Shown: positions 7,198-17,600 of the stretch, piece by piece | Position numbering within the stretch: the stretch's first letter is position 1 | Layout of the letters: every line of letters begins with the position of its first letter | NCBI GenBank assembly: GCA_024703915.1 | Contig: CP087969.1 | Location: forward strand, 682,001-746,000 | Origin: Massilia sp. H-1 | GTDB taxonomy: Bacteria > Pseudomonadota > Gammaproteobacteria > Burkholderiales > Burkholderiaceae_D | Length of the DNA: 64,000 nucleotides | Direction of reading: 5' to 3' | Notes under the pieces: model-generated | What the model was told of the DNA's origin: nothing | What the model saw: the letters and a program-made list of their open reading frames with translations, nothing else | Databases searched by the model: none | Position numbers and translations under genes: made by a program

Positions 7198-9918
7198 ATG
7201 ACCGCCTCCGCCAAACCCGCCCGTAAAGCCACGCGCCTGCAGCGCTGGCTCGGGCATGGGCTGGAGACGCACATCTCGCTGCCGCTGTTCGCCGCCCTGC
7301 TGCTGGTGGTGATCTGGACCAGCGCCGCGCATTTCATCGAAGTCGAACGCGAGACGGCACAGGCGACCGCCCGCAATTCCAGCCGCGAGCTGCTCGATAC
7401 CTATGAGGCCCAGGTCCAGCGCAATCTGGGCGGGATCGACCAGACCCTCAAGGTGCTCAAATACGCGGTCGAACTCAAGGGCACCATGCAGCGCCCTGCC
7501 CGCCCTCAATCAGCAGGGACTGCTGCCTTCGGGCCTGGTGTTCGTGGTCAGCATCGCCGACCGCCACGGGCAGGTTGTGGCCAGCAATCCGGCCGCGCAC
7601 TCCATCGACGTGTCGGGCCAGACCTACTTTTCCTTCCACCGCGAAGCCGATACCAATACCCCGTTCGTGAGCGCGACGCTGCGCGACGCGGCCAATCCGG
7701 AGTGGCATCTGCATTTCACGCGCCGCCTGAACGACAAGGACGGCCACTTCGGCGGCGTGGTCGTGGTCGAAGTCGATCCCGCCTATTTCACCAGCGGCTA
7801 CGAGCATTCGCGCCAGGGCGACCGCGGCGCGCTCGGCCTGTTCGGGACCGACAATGTGTTCCGCGCTGCGCGTGGGCGACAAGGTATCCTGGGGCCAGAG
7901 CGCCGATGCGCTGGCCGCGCTGCCCGGTGACGGCACGGCCGTCGTCAACGCCTGGGATGGCGTGCGCCGCTACACCAGCGTGCGCCGCCTGCACGGCTTC
8001 CCCCTGACCGCGGTGGTCGGCCTGGCCGAAACCGAGCAGATGGCGCCGTTCGAACAGCAAAAGCGCAACTACGTGTGGATCATGCGGCAGCAGCAGCGCC
8101 GTGCTGGTGCTGATCGTGTCGCTGGTGGGCGTGTGGTCGTGGCAGATGACGCGCACGCGGCGCCGCATCCGGCGCGCGCAGGAAACCTACGCCGCCGCGT
8201 CCGAGGCCAGCCTGGATGCCTTCTTCGTGATGCGCAGCGTGAGCACGCCGGGCGGCACGATCACCGATTTCGTCATCGAGGCGACCAATACCCGGGCCGA
8301 GAAGCTGGCCCACATGAGCAAGCGCGAACTGCGCGGGCGCAGCCTGTCGGAAGTGCTGCTTAAGCGTATTTTGCGAACGGGATTTTCGAGGATCTGGTCA
8401 AGGTGACCCTGGTCGGCGGCGTGCACGAAGCCGAATGGAAGGCCAGCGATGCGTCCCAGGACGAGCAGTGGCTGCACCGCCAGGTGGTGGCGGTCGAGGG
8501 CGGCGTGGTGGCGATCGTGCGCGACATCACCGAGCGCAAGCTCACCGAACAGCGCATCCGCCACATCGCCCACCACGACGACCTGACCGGCCTGCCCAAC
8601 CGCAGCCTGATTCGCGACCGCCTCGACCAGGCCATCCTGCACGCGCAGCGGCGCGAGCGCAGCGTGGCAGTGGCCTTCATCGACCTGGACGGCTTCAAGC
8701 TGGTCAACGATGGCCTGGGCCACAATGCTTAGGCGACGAGCTGCTCAAGGTGGTCGGCAAGCGGATGCAGGAATGCCTGCGCCGCGAAGACACGCTGGGC
8801 CGCTTCGGCGGCGATGAATTCGTGGTGATCCTGGCCGACCAGTCCGACAATCCCCTGATGCTGGCCCCGATCCTGGAAAAGCTGCGCCAGGCCGTGCACG
8901 AGCCGATTCTGCTCGAAGGCCAGGAAGTGCAGGTCAGCTGCAGCATGGGCGTGGTGATGTACCCGCGCGACGGCGGCGATCCGAACACGCTGATGATGAA
9001 CGCCGACGCGGCCATGTACCGCGCCAAGGAAATGGGCAAGAACGCCTTCCAGTTCTACACGCGCGAGATGAATGCCTCGGTCGAGCAGAAGCTGGTCATG
9101 CTCGAAGGCTTGCGCGGCGCCCTCGACGAAGGCCAGTTCCACCTGCTCTACCAGCCCAAGGTCGACCTGCGTACGGGCCTGATCATCGGGGTCGAGTCGC
9201 TGATCCGCTGGCAGCACCCCGAGCACGGCATCGTATCCCCGCAGCGCTTCATCAGCCTGGCCGAGGAAAGCGGGCTGATTGTGGCGATCGGCGAATGGGT
9301 GCTGCTGACGGCCTGCCGCCAGAACAAGGCCTGGCAGGATGCGGGCCTGGCGCCGATCACGATCTCGGTCAACGTCTCGCCGCGCCAGTTCGAGGAAAAA
9401 CGGCTGGTCGAACGGGTTGCGCTGGCGCTCGAACAAAGCGGCCTCGATCCGGCCCTGCTCGAAGTCGAGGTCACCGAGAGCCTGATCATGCGCGACCTGG
9501 CGCAGTCGGTCGAGCGCATGCGCGAACTGCAGGCGATGGGCGTCTCGCTCTCGATCGACGATTTCGGCACCGGCTATTCGAGCCTGTCGGCCCTGAAGTC
9601 CTTCCCCATCAAGCGCCTCAAGATCGACAAGTCCTTCGTCAGCGAGCTGGCCGACAACCCGGACGACCAGGCCATCGCCATGGCCGTCATCTCGCTTGGC
9701 CACAAGCTGGACCTGCGCGTGATCGCCGAAGGCGTCGAGACCGAACAGCAGTGCAGTTTTTTACGCGACAACGACTGCGACGAGATGCAGGGCTATCTGT
9801 TCAGCGCCCCGGTGCTTAAGCCAGCCGCATCTACTCGCTGCTCGAAGAACAGGCGCGCATGCTGTCCGAAGCGGCGCGCGAAGGCAGCACCGGCCCGGCG
9901 CTGGTCCACGCCCGCTGA
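7198..9918 (+). CDS. Cache-PAS-GGDEF-EAL c-di-GMP enzyme
   Basis: Reconstructed length about 905 residues. Order: first membrane helix (PLFAALLLVVIWTSAAHF), periplasmic Cache-type sensor to about residue 290, second helix (VLVLIVSLVGVWSWQM), PAS-like region, GGDEF and EAL. The cyclase motif GRFGGDEF is intact, with an RRED I-site five residues before GGDEF. The EAL motif reads GVESLIRW (ESL variant); DDFGTGYSSL and IAEGVETE are present, so phosphodiesterase activity is plausible. Breaks at about 7490, 7858, 8090, 8361, 8728 and 9817 mostly fit GCCGGC miscalls (NAGDELL at 8728, APVPASR at 9817). The ATG at 7198 is chosen; a TTG at 7183 would overlap the upstream stop. Its place beside the Lap genes recalls cyclases that feed LapD. 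Confidence 0.88.
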
Positions 9919-10316
9919 CGCCGTCGACTGTTGTACGTACGACAGCGAATTGCGCACCAGCAACTTATCTTCTCCACAAGTTGCCACGGCACCACAAATT
10001 ACTCTCCGACAATCTAGTGCTATAGAGAATCGAACTGAACTGTTTACCGAGATCGTGTAGAATGGAGACATAAATTGCCGGAATGAAATTATCTCTCCTT
10101 GCAGAGAACGGCGTAGACCAAAAAACCTGTCTCCGCGCCCTAATTCATTATCTATAAGAACATATCCCCTAAGCAATCGGGATCGATCGCACCGAATGCA
10201 CCAAAAAGTTATTTAACAAAATTAGTTTTTGTTTTAACTTTAGTGCAGAACCGCATTGTCCTGATAAACGAAGTCCAGTAGCCGCGCCATGGGCCAGACA
10301 ATTTGACGCTTACGAT
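9919..10316 (+). promoter_or_regulatory. 398-bp non-coding leader before the exporter operon
   Basis: AT-richer than its surroundings with no credible gene on either strand. It should contain the promoter of lapB. A TGTTTAC ... TAGAAT pair around 10038-10062 and an AT-rich stretch at 10205-10245 are candidates only. No clear terminator follows the upstream gene. Confidence 0.35.
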
Positions 10317-12506
10317 ATGACGAGACCGCTTCCAGCCGACTGCCACCGATGCCCCGCCCCAGACCGAAACCGGTATCCGCGAGGACCTGCTGCATCCCGA
10401 CCCGCTGCTCGACTGCCTGGTTGAACTGACCCGCATTTACGGCCGCCCCAGCACCCGCGCTGCGCTGTCGGCCGGTCTGCCGCTCCCGAAAGAAGGCCTG
10501 ACCCCGTCGCTGTTCGCGCGCCGCTTCGCACGCTCGCTTTTCCAGCAAGGTGGTGCGCCGCTCGCTGCGCAAGATCGACAGCGCCCTGCTGCCCGTGATC
10601 CTTCTGTTGAAGGGCAATGAAGCCTGCGTCCTGCTCGGCTGGAACGAGGACGACCAGGCCCAGATCCTGCTGCCCGACAGCGGCCAGGGCGGCGTCTACA
10701 TCGCGCGCGGAACTCGATGAACGCTACAGCGGCATCGCCATCTTCTCGCGCCCGCACTTCCGCTTCGACCAGCGCACCCCGCCCCTGGTCGCGGTCCCGC
10801 AGCGCCACTGGTTCTGGGGCACGATCCTCGAGCAGCGCCCCATCTTCCGCGACATTCTCGCCTCGGCCCTCCTGATCAATCTGTTCGGCCTGGCCATGCC
10901 GCTGTTTACCATGAACGTGTACGACCGCGTGGTGCCCAATTTCGCCGAGGCGACGCTGTGGGTGTTCATGCGGCATGGGATCGTGATCGCGCTGGTGATG
11001 GACTACATGGTGCGCCTGCTGCGCGGCCACTTCGTCGACATGGCCAGTTCGCGCGTCGACCTTAAACTGTCGGGCATGATCATGGAACGCGTGCTGGGCA
11101 TGCGCATGGCGCACCGCCCCGCCTCGGTCGGCGCCTTCGCCGCCAACCTGCGCTCGTTCGAAACGGTGCGCGACTTTATCGCCTCGGCCACCGTCACCAC
11201 CCTGATCGATTTGCCGTTCGCCCTCCTGTTCCTGCTGGTGCTGGCCTGGATTTCGTGGCCGCTGGTGTTCATCCCGATGGTCGGCATGGTCATCGTGATC
11301 ATCTACAGCTATCTGGTGCAGTACAAGATGCGCGAGCTGTCCGAAACCACCTTCCGCGCCGCCGCCCTGCGCAACGCCACCATGATCGAGAGCCTGACCG
11401 CGCTCGAAACCATCAAGGCCCACGGCGCCGAGAGCCAGATGCAGGCGCGCTGGGAAAAGTCGACCGCCTTCCTGGCGCGCGTGAGCGCTGAACTGAAGCT
11501 GCTGTCCTCGTCGAGCATGAACGGCGCCGCCACCCTGACCCAGCTGGTCAACGTGTGCGTGGTGATCATCAAGCGTCTATCTGATCCACGAGAAGATGAT
11601 GTCGATGGGCGGCCTGATCGCCGCCACCATGCTGTCCGGCCGCGCCATGCAGCCGCTGGGCCAGATGGTTGGCCTGCTGCTGCAGTTCGAAGGCGCCAAG
11701 AATTCGCTCAAGGCGCTCGAGAACGTGATGTCCACGCCGAGCGAGCGCAGCGACGAAAGCGCCTTCATCCACCGTCCTGAAATCCGCGGCGACATCGAAT
11801 TCAAGAACGTCCACTTCAGCTATCCGGACCGCCCGGAAGAAGCCTTGCGCGGCGTGAGCTTCCACATTCGCCCGGGCGAGCGGGTGGTGATCATCGGCCG
11901 CATCGGTTCCGGCAAGTCGACCCTGCAAAAGCTGATCCTGGGCCTGTATGCGCCGACCAAGGGCGCGGTCTCCCTCGACGGCGTCGATCTGCGCCAGCTC
12001 GATCCGGCCGACCTGCGCCGCTCGCTCGGCTACGTCGAACAGGATTCGCTGCTGTTTTACGGTTCCCTGCGCGACAACATCGCCATCCGCGCCCCCTACG
12101 CCGACGACCGCGCGGTCGTGGCCGCGGCCGAACTGGCTTAGCCTGACCGACTTCGTCAACCGCCATCCGGAAGGCTTCGACATGCTGATCCGCGAGCGCG
12201 GCGAATCGCTCTCGGGCGGCCAGCGCCAGAGCGTGGCGATCGCGCGCGGTGCTGCTGCTCGACCCGCCCGTGCTGCTGCTCGACGAACCGACCAGCGCCA
12301 TGGACTACCCGTCCGAAGCGCAGTTCAAGGAGCGCATCCGCAGCTATGCCAATCACAAGACGATGATCATCGTGACCCACCGTTCCAGCCTGATGGAACT
12401 GGCCGACCGCATCATCGTCATGGATGACGGCGTGGTCGTGGCCGACGGTCCCAAGGACAAGGTCATGCACGCCCTGCAGTCCGGCCAGGTCGGGAGGGCC
12501 AAGTGA
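10317..12506 (+). CDS. lapB: LapB-type type I secretion ABC transporter
   Basis: Reconstructed protein of about 728 residues. The N-terminal C39-like domain lacks the catalytic Cys (IYGRPSTRAALSAGLPL), as in exporters of LapA/RTX proteins. The membrane domain follows (LINLFGLAMPLFTMNVYDRV, LIDLPFALLFLLVLAWISWP), then the ATPase: Walker A GRIGSGKST, signature LSGGQRQ, Walker B VLLLDEPTSAMD, H-loop VTHRSS. It would export the giant adhesin from the cytoplasm through LapC and LapE. Breaks at about 10336, 10537, 10710, 11574, 12138 and 12250; restoring GCCGGC at 11574 gives VVIIAGVYLIHEK and at 12138 gives AAELAGLTDF. The start is the least certain part: the ATG at 10317 needs one correction to enter frame. 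The stop overlaps the lapC ATG. Confidence 0.92.
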
Positions 12507-13919
12507 TGAACAAGCTGAAAAAAGCGCTGTTCGCCATCCTGCGCCTGCTCGAAGCGATCCGGCTGCGGCTCGACAAGGGCACCGCGCACTGGCTCACGCG
12601 CTGGAAAGACAGCACCACGCTCACCGAGACCGACTTCATGCAGGACGCGGACAGCATCATCATCCGCCAGGAGCCGTTGCGCGCGGGGTGCTCGGTTATG
12701 CCCTGAGCGGCTCGGTGCTGCTGTTCATCGTGTGGGCCGCCATCGTGGATGTGGACGAAATCACGCGCGGCGACGCCAAGGTCATCCCGTCGCGCCAGCT
12801 GCAGGTGCTGCAAAGCCTGGACGGCGGCATCGTCTCCAAGATCGAGGTCAAGGAAGGCGACACGGTCGCCGTCGGCCAGGTCCTGCTGCAGGTCGATTCG
12901 ACCCGCTTCGAATCATCGGTGCGCGAAAACCGCTCGCAGTACCTGTCCTTGCTGGCCAAGGCGGCGCGCCTGCGCGCCATCGGCGAAGAAAAACCGTTCG
13001 TGCCGCCGCCCGAAGCGCTGGCCGAAGACCCGCGCACGGTCGAGGAAGAGCGCCGCCTGTACGAAACGGCGACCTCGGAACTGAACGCGCAGCTGCAGAT
13101 CGCGCGCCAGCAGCTGGCCCAGCGTTCCCAGGAACTGAACGAAGCGCAGGCCAAACAGCGCCAGGCGGCACAAGCCTTCGAATCGACCTCGCGCGAACTG
13201 GCCGTGACCAAGCCCTTGCTCAGTTCCGGCGCCGTGTCCGAAGTCGAACTGCTGCGCCTCGAACGCGACGTCTCGCGTTTTCGCGGCGAGCGCGACATCG
13301 CTCGCTCCCAGATCGCACGGGTGCAGGCCGCCATCTCCGAATCGCAGCGCAAGATCCAGGAAGTCGAACTCAGTTTCCGCAACACTGCCAGCAAGGAGTA
13401 TTCGGAGACCATGGCCAAGCTCAATTCGCTGGCCCAAAGCGGGACCGGCCTGGCCGACCGCGTGAAACAGTCCTCCCTGCGCTCGCCGGTCCGGGGCACC
13501 ATCAAGCGCCTGCTGGTCAATACGGTCGGCGGCGTGGTGCAGCCGGGGCGCGATGTGGTCGAAATCGTGCCGCTCGAGGGCCGCCTGCTGCTCGAAGCGA
13601 AGGTCGCACCGCGCGACATCGCCTTCCTCAAGCCGGGCCAGCGCGCCATCGTCAAGTTCACGGCCTACGATTTCTCGATCTACGGCGGGCTCAATGCCAG
13701 CCTTGAACACATCGGCGCCGACTCGGTCACCGATGAACGCGGCAATACCTTTTACACGGTCCGGGTCGCGACCGACAAGACGACCCTGGTAGAAGCAACC
13801 TGCCGATCATCCCGGGGATGGTCGCCGAAGTCGATATCATTACGGGCAAGAAGACCATTCTGTCCTATTTGTTAAAACCGGTTCTCAGGGCGAAAGCATC
13901 GGCCCTGACCGAACGCTAA
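12506..13919 (+). CDS. lapC: LapC-type membrane fusion protein (HlyD family)
   Basis: ATG at 12506 overlaps the lapB stop (ATGA). About 470 residues: cytoplasmic N-terminus, one membrane helix (YALSGSVLLFIVWAAIVDVD), the biotinyl-lipoyl half-motif ITRGDAKVIPSRQLQVLQS, long coiled coils (about residues 150-330, rich in QLAQRSQELNEAQAKQRQ), a lipoyl return (LRSPVRGTIKRLLVNTVGG) and the HlyD C-terminal beta domain (KPGQRAIVKFTAYDFSIYGG). It bridges LapB and the TolC-type pore across the periplasm. Frame breaks near 12690 and 13795 are single-position shifts; both sides read as HlyD. Confidence 0.92.
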
Positions 13920-13934
13920 GCGGGAATCGACCAG

Positions 13935-14572
13935 TTGACGCACTTCGACCATCTTTTCGTCTCTCCCGGCGGCGCCATGCTGCCCGCATGGCTGGAAGCC
14001 TTCAGCCGCGCACGCGGCGTGGCCAGCAGCGCGCTGGCCGGTGCCGCCATGCCGTCGGCGCTGGTCTGGCTCCGGCTCGACCAGGGCATCGCCTTGCAGA
14101 CCCAGGTCGCCGCGGTACGCGCCCATTGCGGCGCCCTGCCGATTGTGGTCATGAGCGACACGCCGGACGACGACCAGGCCTTGTCCGCGCTGTCGGCGCA
14201 GGCGCGCGGCTACTGCAACAGCCATGCCGGAGCCGACATCCTGACCAAGGTCGCCTCGGTGGTCAGCCAGGGCGGCCTGTGGATCGGCGAAACGCTGATG
14301 CACCGCCTGCTGGCCGTCCAGCAGCATATCCGGCTGCCGGAAGCGGCCGCCCGCCCCCGACTGGCGCGCCAAACTGACCGCGCGAAGTGGAAGTGGCGGA
14401 ACTGGCCGCATCCGGCACCCGCTACAAGGAAATCGCGCGCCAGCTGCACATTACCGAGCGCACCGTGAAGATGCACATGGCCGCAATCCTGGAGAAACTG
14501 GGCTTGCGCGACCGGCTCCAGCTGGCCCTGCTGGCCAGCGAACGCCAGCACTCGCCGGAAGTTGCCATTTAG
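13935..14572 (+). CDS. LuxR-family response-regulator-like transcription factor
   Basis: Probable TTG start at 13935 with GGGA upstream; about 211 residues. The N-terminal half looks like a diverged receiver (LVWLRLDQGIALQTQVAAV, LPIVVMSDTPDDDQALSALS). The C-terminal half is a clear LuxR/GerE helix-turn-helix: LTAREVEVAELAASG, YKEIARQLHITERTVKMHMA, ILEKLGLRDR. The frame breaks near 14360-14380, where C-rich runs are likely miscounted. It sits between the exporter genes and the adhesin, so it is the obvious candidate regulator of adhesin transcription. Confidence 0.85.
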
Positions 14573-14590
14573 CCATTTGTGTTGCCATAC

Positions 14591-14604
14591 TGTACCTCGG
14601 TACA
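14591..14604. promoter_or_regulatory. Perfect inverted repeat in the adhesin promoter region
   Basis: TGTACCTCGGTACA: two 6-base arms around TC, lying 64 bases before the adhesin ATG and just after the LuxR-type gene. Size and symmetry suit a dimeric regulator. No binding data; the link to the neighbouring regulator is inference. Confidence 0.4.
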
Positions 14605-14667
14605 CTGCCGCTCCAAGGTTCAGTTTGCTACAGTCGGAGGATCTGATCATCCGTATGGAGTAGCACC

Positions 14668-17600
14668 ATGGCAAACGCAGGCAATATTATCGGCAACGTA
14701 ACGGTTCTCGTAGGTCACGCCACGGTACGCTCCACGGATGGGTCGGTTCGAACCCTGCAGCTGGGCGACGCGATTCACGAAGGCGATGTGATCGTCACCG
14801 AGGACGGCGGCAAGGTCGAAATCGCCTTCAATGACGGCCACAGCTATATCCTTGGCGGCAACGAGACCCTGACGGTCGACGCCCAGGTCTACGCGCCCGC
14901 CGCGACCGCGACCCACGACGCCGCCCTGCTCCCGGCCACCGGCGAACTGGCCGACGTGACCCAGGCCATCATTTCCGGCAAGGGCAGCCTGGATGAACTG
15001 CTCGAAGAAACCGCGGCCAGCCTGAGCGGCGGCGGCGACGACAACGGCAGCTCCTTCGTCGAACTGCTGCGCATTACCGAAAACGCTCACCCCGGTCGAA
15101 AACAGCACCACCACCGCCGACACCGAAACACGTCCCCAGTTCGAGACCGTCAACGGCAGCGCCATCATGCGGCAGCGGGCACCATCAGCGTCGACCTGCC
15201 CGACACCGTGGCCCCTGGCGCCTCCTCCAGCGCCATTTCCATCACCGGCAGCACCACCTCGGTCATGCGATGGCAGCACTGTCACGCTGCTGGTGCAGGA
15301 CAGCGATCCGGCCACCGCCGACGTGGTCGTCACCGTCGTCACCAATGCGGACGGCAGCTTCAGCGCCAGCGCCGACCTGTCCGGCCTCGCGCACGGCAAC
15401 CTGACCGTCACCGCCACCGTCGTCGACCAGAACGGCAACAGCACGAGCGCCAGCGATACTGCCGTCAAGCTCAACGCCCTGCAAAGCAGCCTGCGCCTGC
15501 CGACACGGTCGCCGCGGCCGAAGACACGCCTGTCACGATCAGCCCTTCCACTTTGCTGGCCAATGATGGCGATGCGGACAATGACGGCCTCACCATCACC
15601 AGCGTGCAGGGTGCGGTCAACGGATCGGTCGCCATCGTCGGCGGCAACGTCGTGTTCACCCCCGAGCCCGAACTACAGCGGTCCGGCATCGTTCACCTAC
15701 ACCGTCAGCGACGGCCAGGGCGGCAGCGCAACGTCGACCGTCAACGTCACCGTCGGCGCCGTCAATGACGTGCCGGTCTCCTCGACCGACACCGTCGCCG
15801 CAAGCGAAGACACCCCACTGACCATCACGCCTGCCACGCTGACCGGCAACGACGTTGACGCCGACGGCGATCCGCTCGCCATCAGCAGCGTCCAGGATGC
15901 CGTCAACGGGACGGTTGCCATCGTGGGCGGCAATGTGGTGTTCACGCCGAACGCCAACTACAACGGCCCTGCCTCGTTCACCTACACCGTCGCCGACGGC
16001 CATGGCGGCACGTCGACCGCCACTGTCAACGTCAACGTCAGCGCAGTGAACGACGTGCCGGTGGCGGTCGCCGACCAGGTCGGCGGCACCGAAGACACGC
16101 CTTTGACCATCCCCCTGCCACCCTGCTCGGCAACGACACCGACGCCGACGGCAATCCGCTCGCCATCGGCAGCGTGCAGGACGCCGATCAACGGCACGGT
16201 CGCCATCGTGGGCGGCAATGTCGTCTTCACCCCGGACGCCAACTACCACGGCCCGGCATCGTTCAGCTACACCGTCACCGATGGCCAGGGCGGCAGCGCC
16301 ACCACGACCGTCAATCTCGACATCGCCGCCGTCAACGACGCCGCGGTGATCACGCCGGTCACCCAGGCGCTGACCGAAACCAACGCACCATTGACCGCTG
16401 CGGGCACCGTCGCCATTTCCGACGCCGACAGCCCGGCCGCCTTCGTAGCGGGCACGCAGACCGGCGCCTACGGCAGCCTCACCATCGACGCCATTAAGCA
16501 ACTGGGCCTACACCGCCAGCTCCGCCCATGATGAATTCGCCGCCTAAGCACCACCTACAGCGACACCTTCACCGTCATCAGCGTCGACGGCACCAGCAGC
16601 ACGATCACGCTCAACATCGCAGGCACCAATGACGCCGCGGTGATCAGCAGCGCGACCGTGAACCTGGTCGAAACCAATGCCGTGCTGACGGCCCATGCAA
16701 GCACGCTCGCGGTGACGGACGCGGACAGCGCCGCCAGCTTCGTGGCTTAAGCACCATCAACGGCACCTACGGCAGCCTGGCCATTGACGCTGCTTAAGAA
16801 GCTGGAACTACACCGCCAGTTCGGCCCACAATGAATTTGCAGCCTAAGCACCAGCTACAGCGACGTGTTCACCGTGACCAGCGCCGACGGCACGACCAGC
16901 ACCGTGACCGTCAACATCATGCTAAGCACCAATGATGCCGCCGTCATCAGCACGGCAAGCGCCAGCCTGACCGAGACCGACGCGACCCTCACCGCCACCG
17001 GCGCCCTGACCGTGACCGACGCGGACAGCGCAGCGACCTTCACTCCTGGCACGATTGCCGGGACCTACGGCAGCATTGCGATCGACGCTGCTTAAGCAAC
17101 TGGAATTACACCGCCAGCTCGGCTCACCCTGAATTCGTCGCTCTAAGCACCAGCTACAGCGACGTCTTCACCGTCACCAGCGCCGACGGCACGGCCAGCA
17201 CGATCACGATCAATATCCTGGGTACGAACGATGCGGCCGTCATCAGCACTGGCACCGCCAGTCTGGCCGAAACCGATGCCGTGCTGACCGCGTCCGGCAA
17301 CCTGGCCATCACTGACGCCGACAGCGCCGCCACCTTCGTGGCTTAAGCACCATTGCTTAAGCACCTACGGCAGCGTGACCATCGATGCGAACGGCGCCTG
17401 GAACTACACGGCTTCGTCCGCCCATCCTGAATTCATCGCTTAAGCACCAACTACAGCGACGTGTTCACGGTCACCAGCGCGGATGGCACCACCAGCACGA
17501 TCACCGTCAACATCCTGGGTACCAACGACGCGGCCGTCATCAGCACTGCCACCGCGAACCTGACCGAGACCGACGCCGTTTTGACCGCCTCGGGCAACCT

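Noticed and set aside
9793..10176. Minus-strand 127-codon frame across the gap before lapB
   Set aside because: Starts in AT-rich non-coding DNA and runs into the antisense of the GGDEF-EAL gene; no family resemblance.
13917..13925. TAAGC at the end of lapC as another error token
   Set aside because: The stop fits the usual end of HlyD-family proteins (LTER), and the next gene starts normally 15 bases later, so a genuine TAA is more likely.
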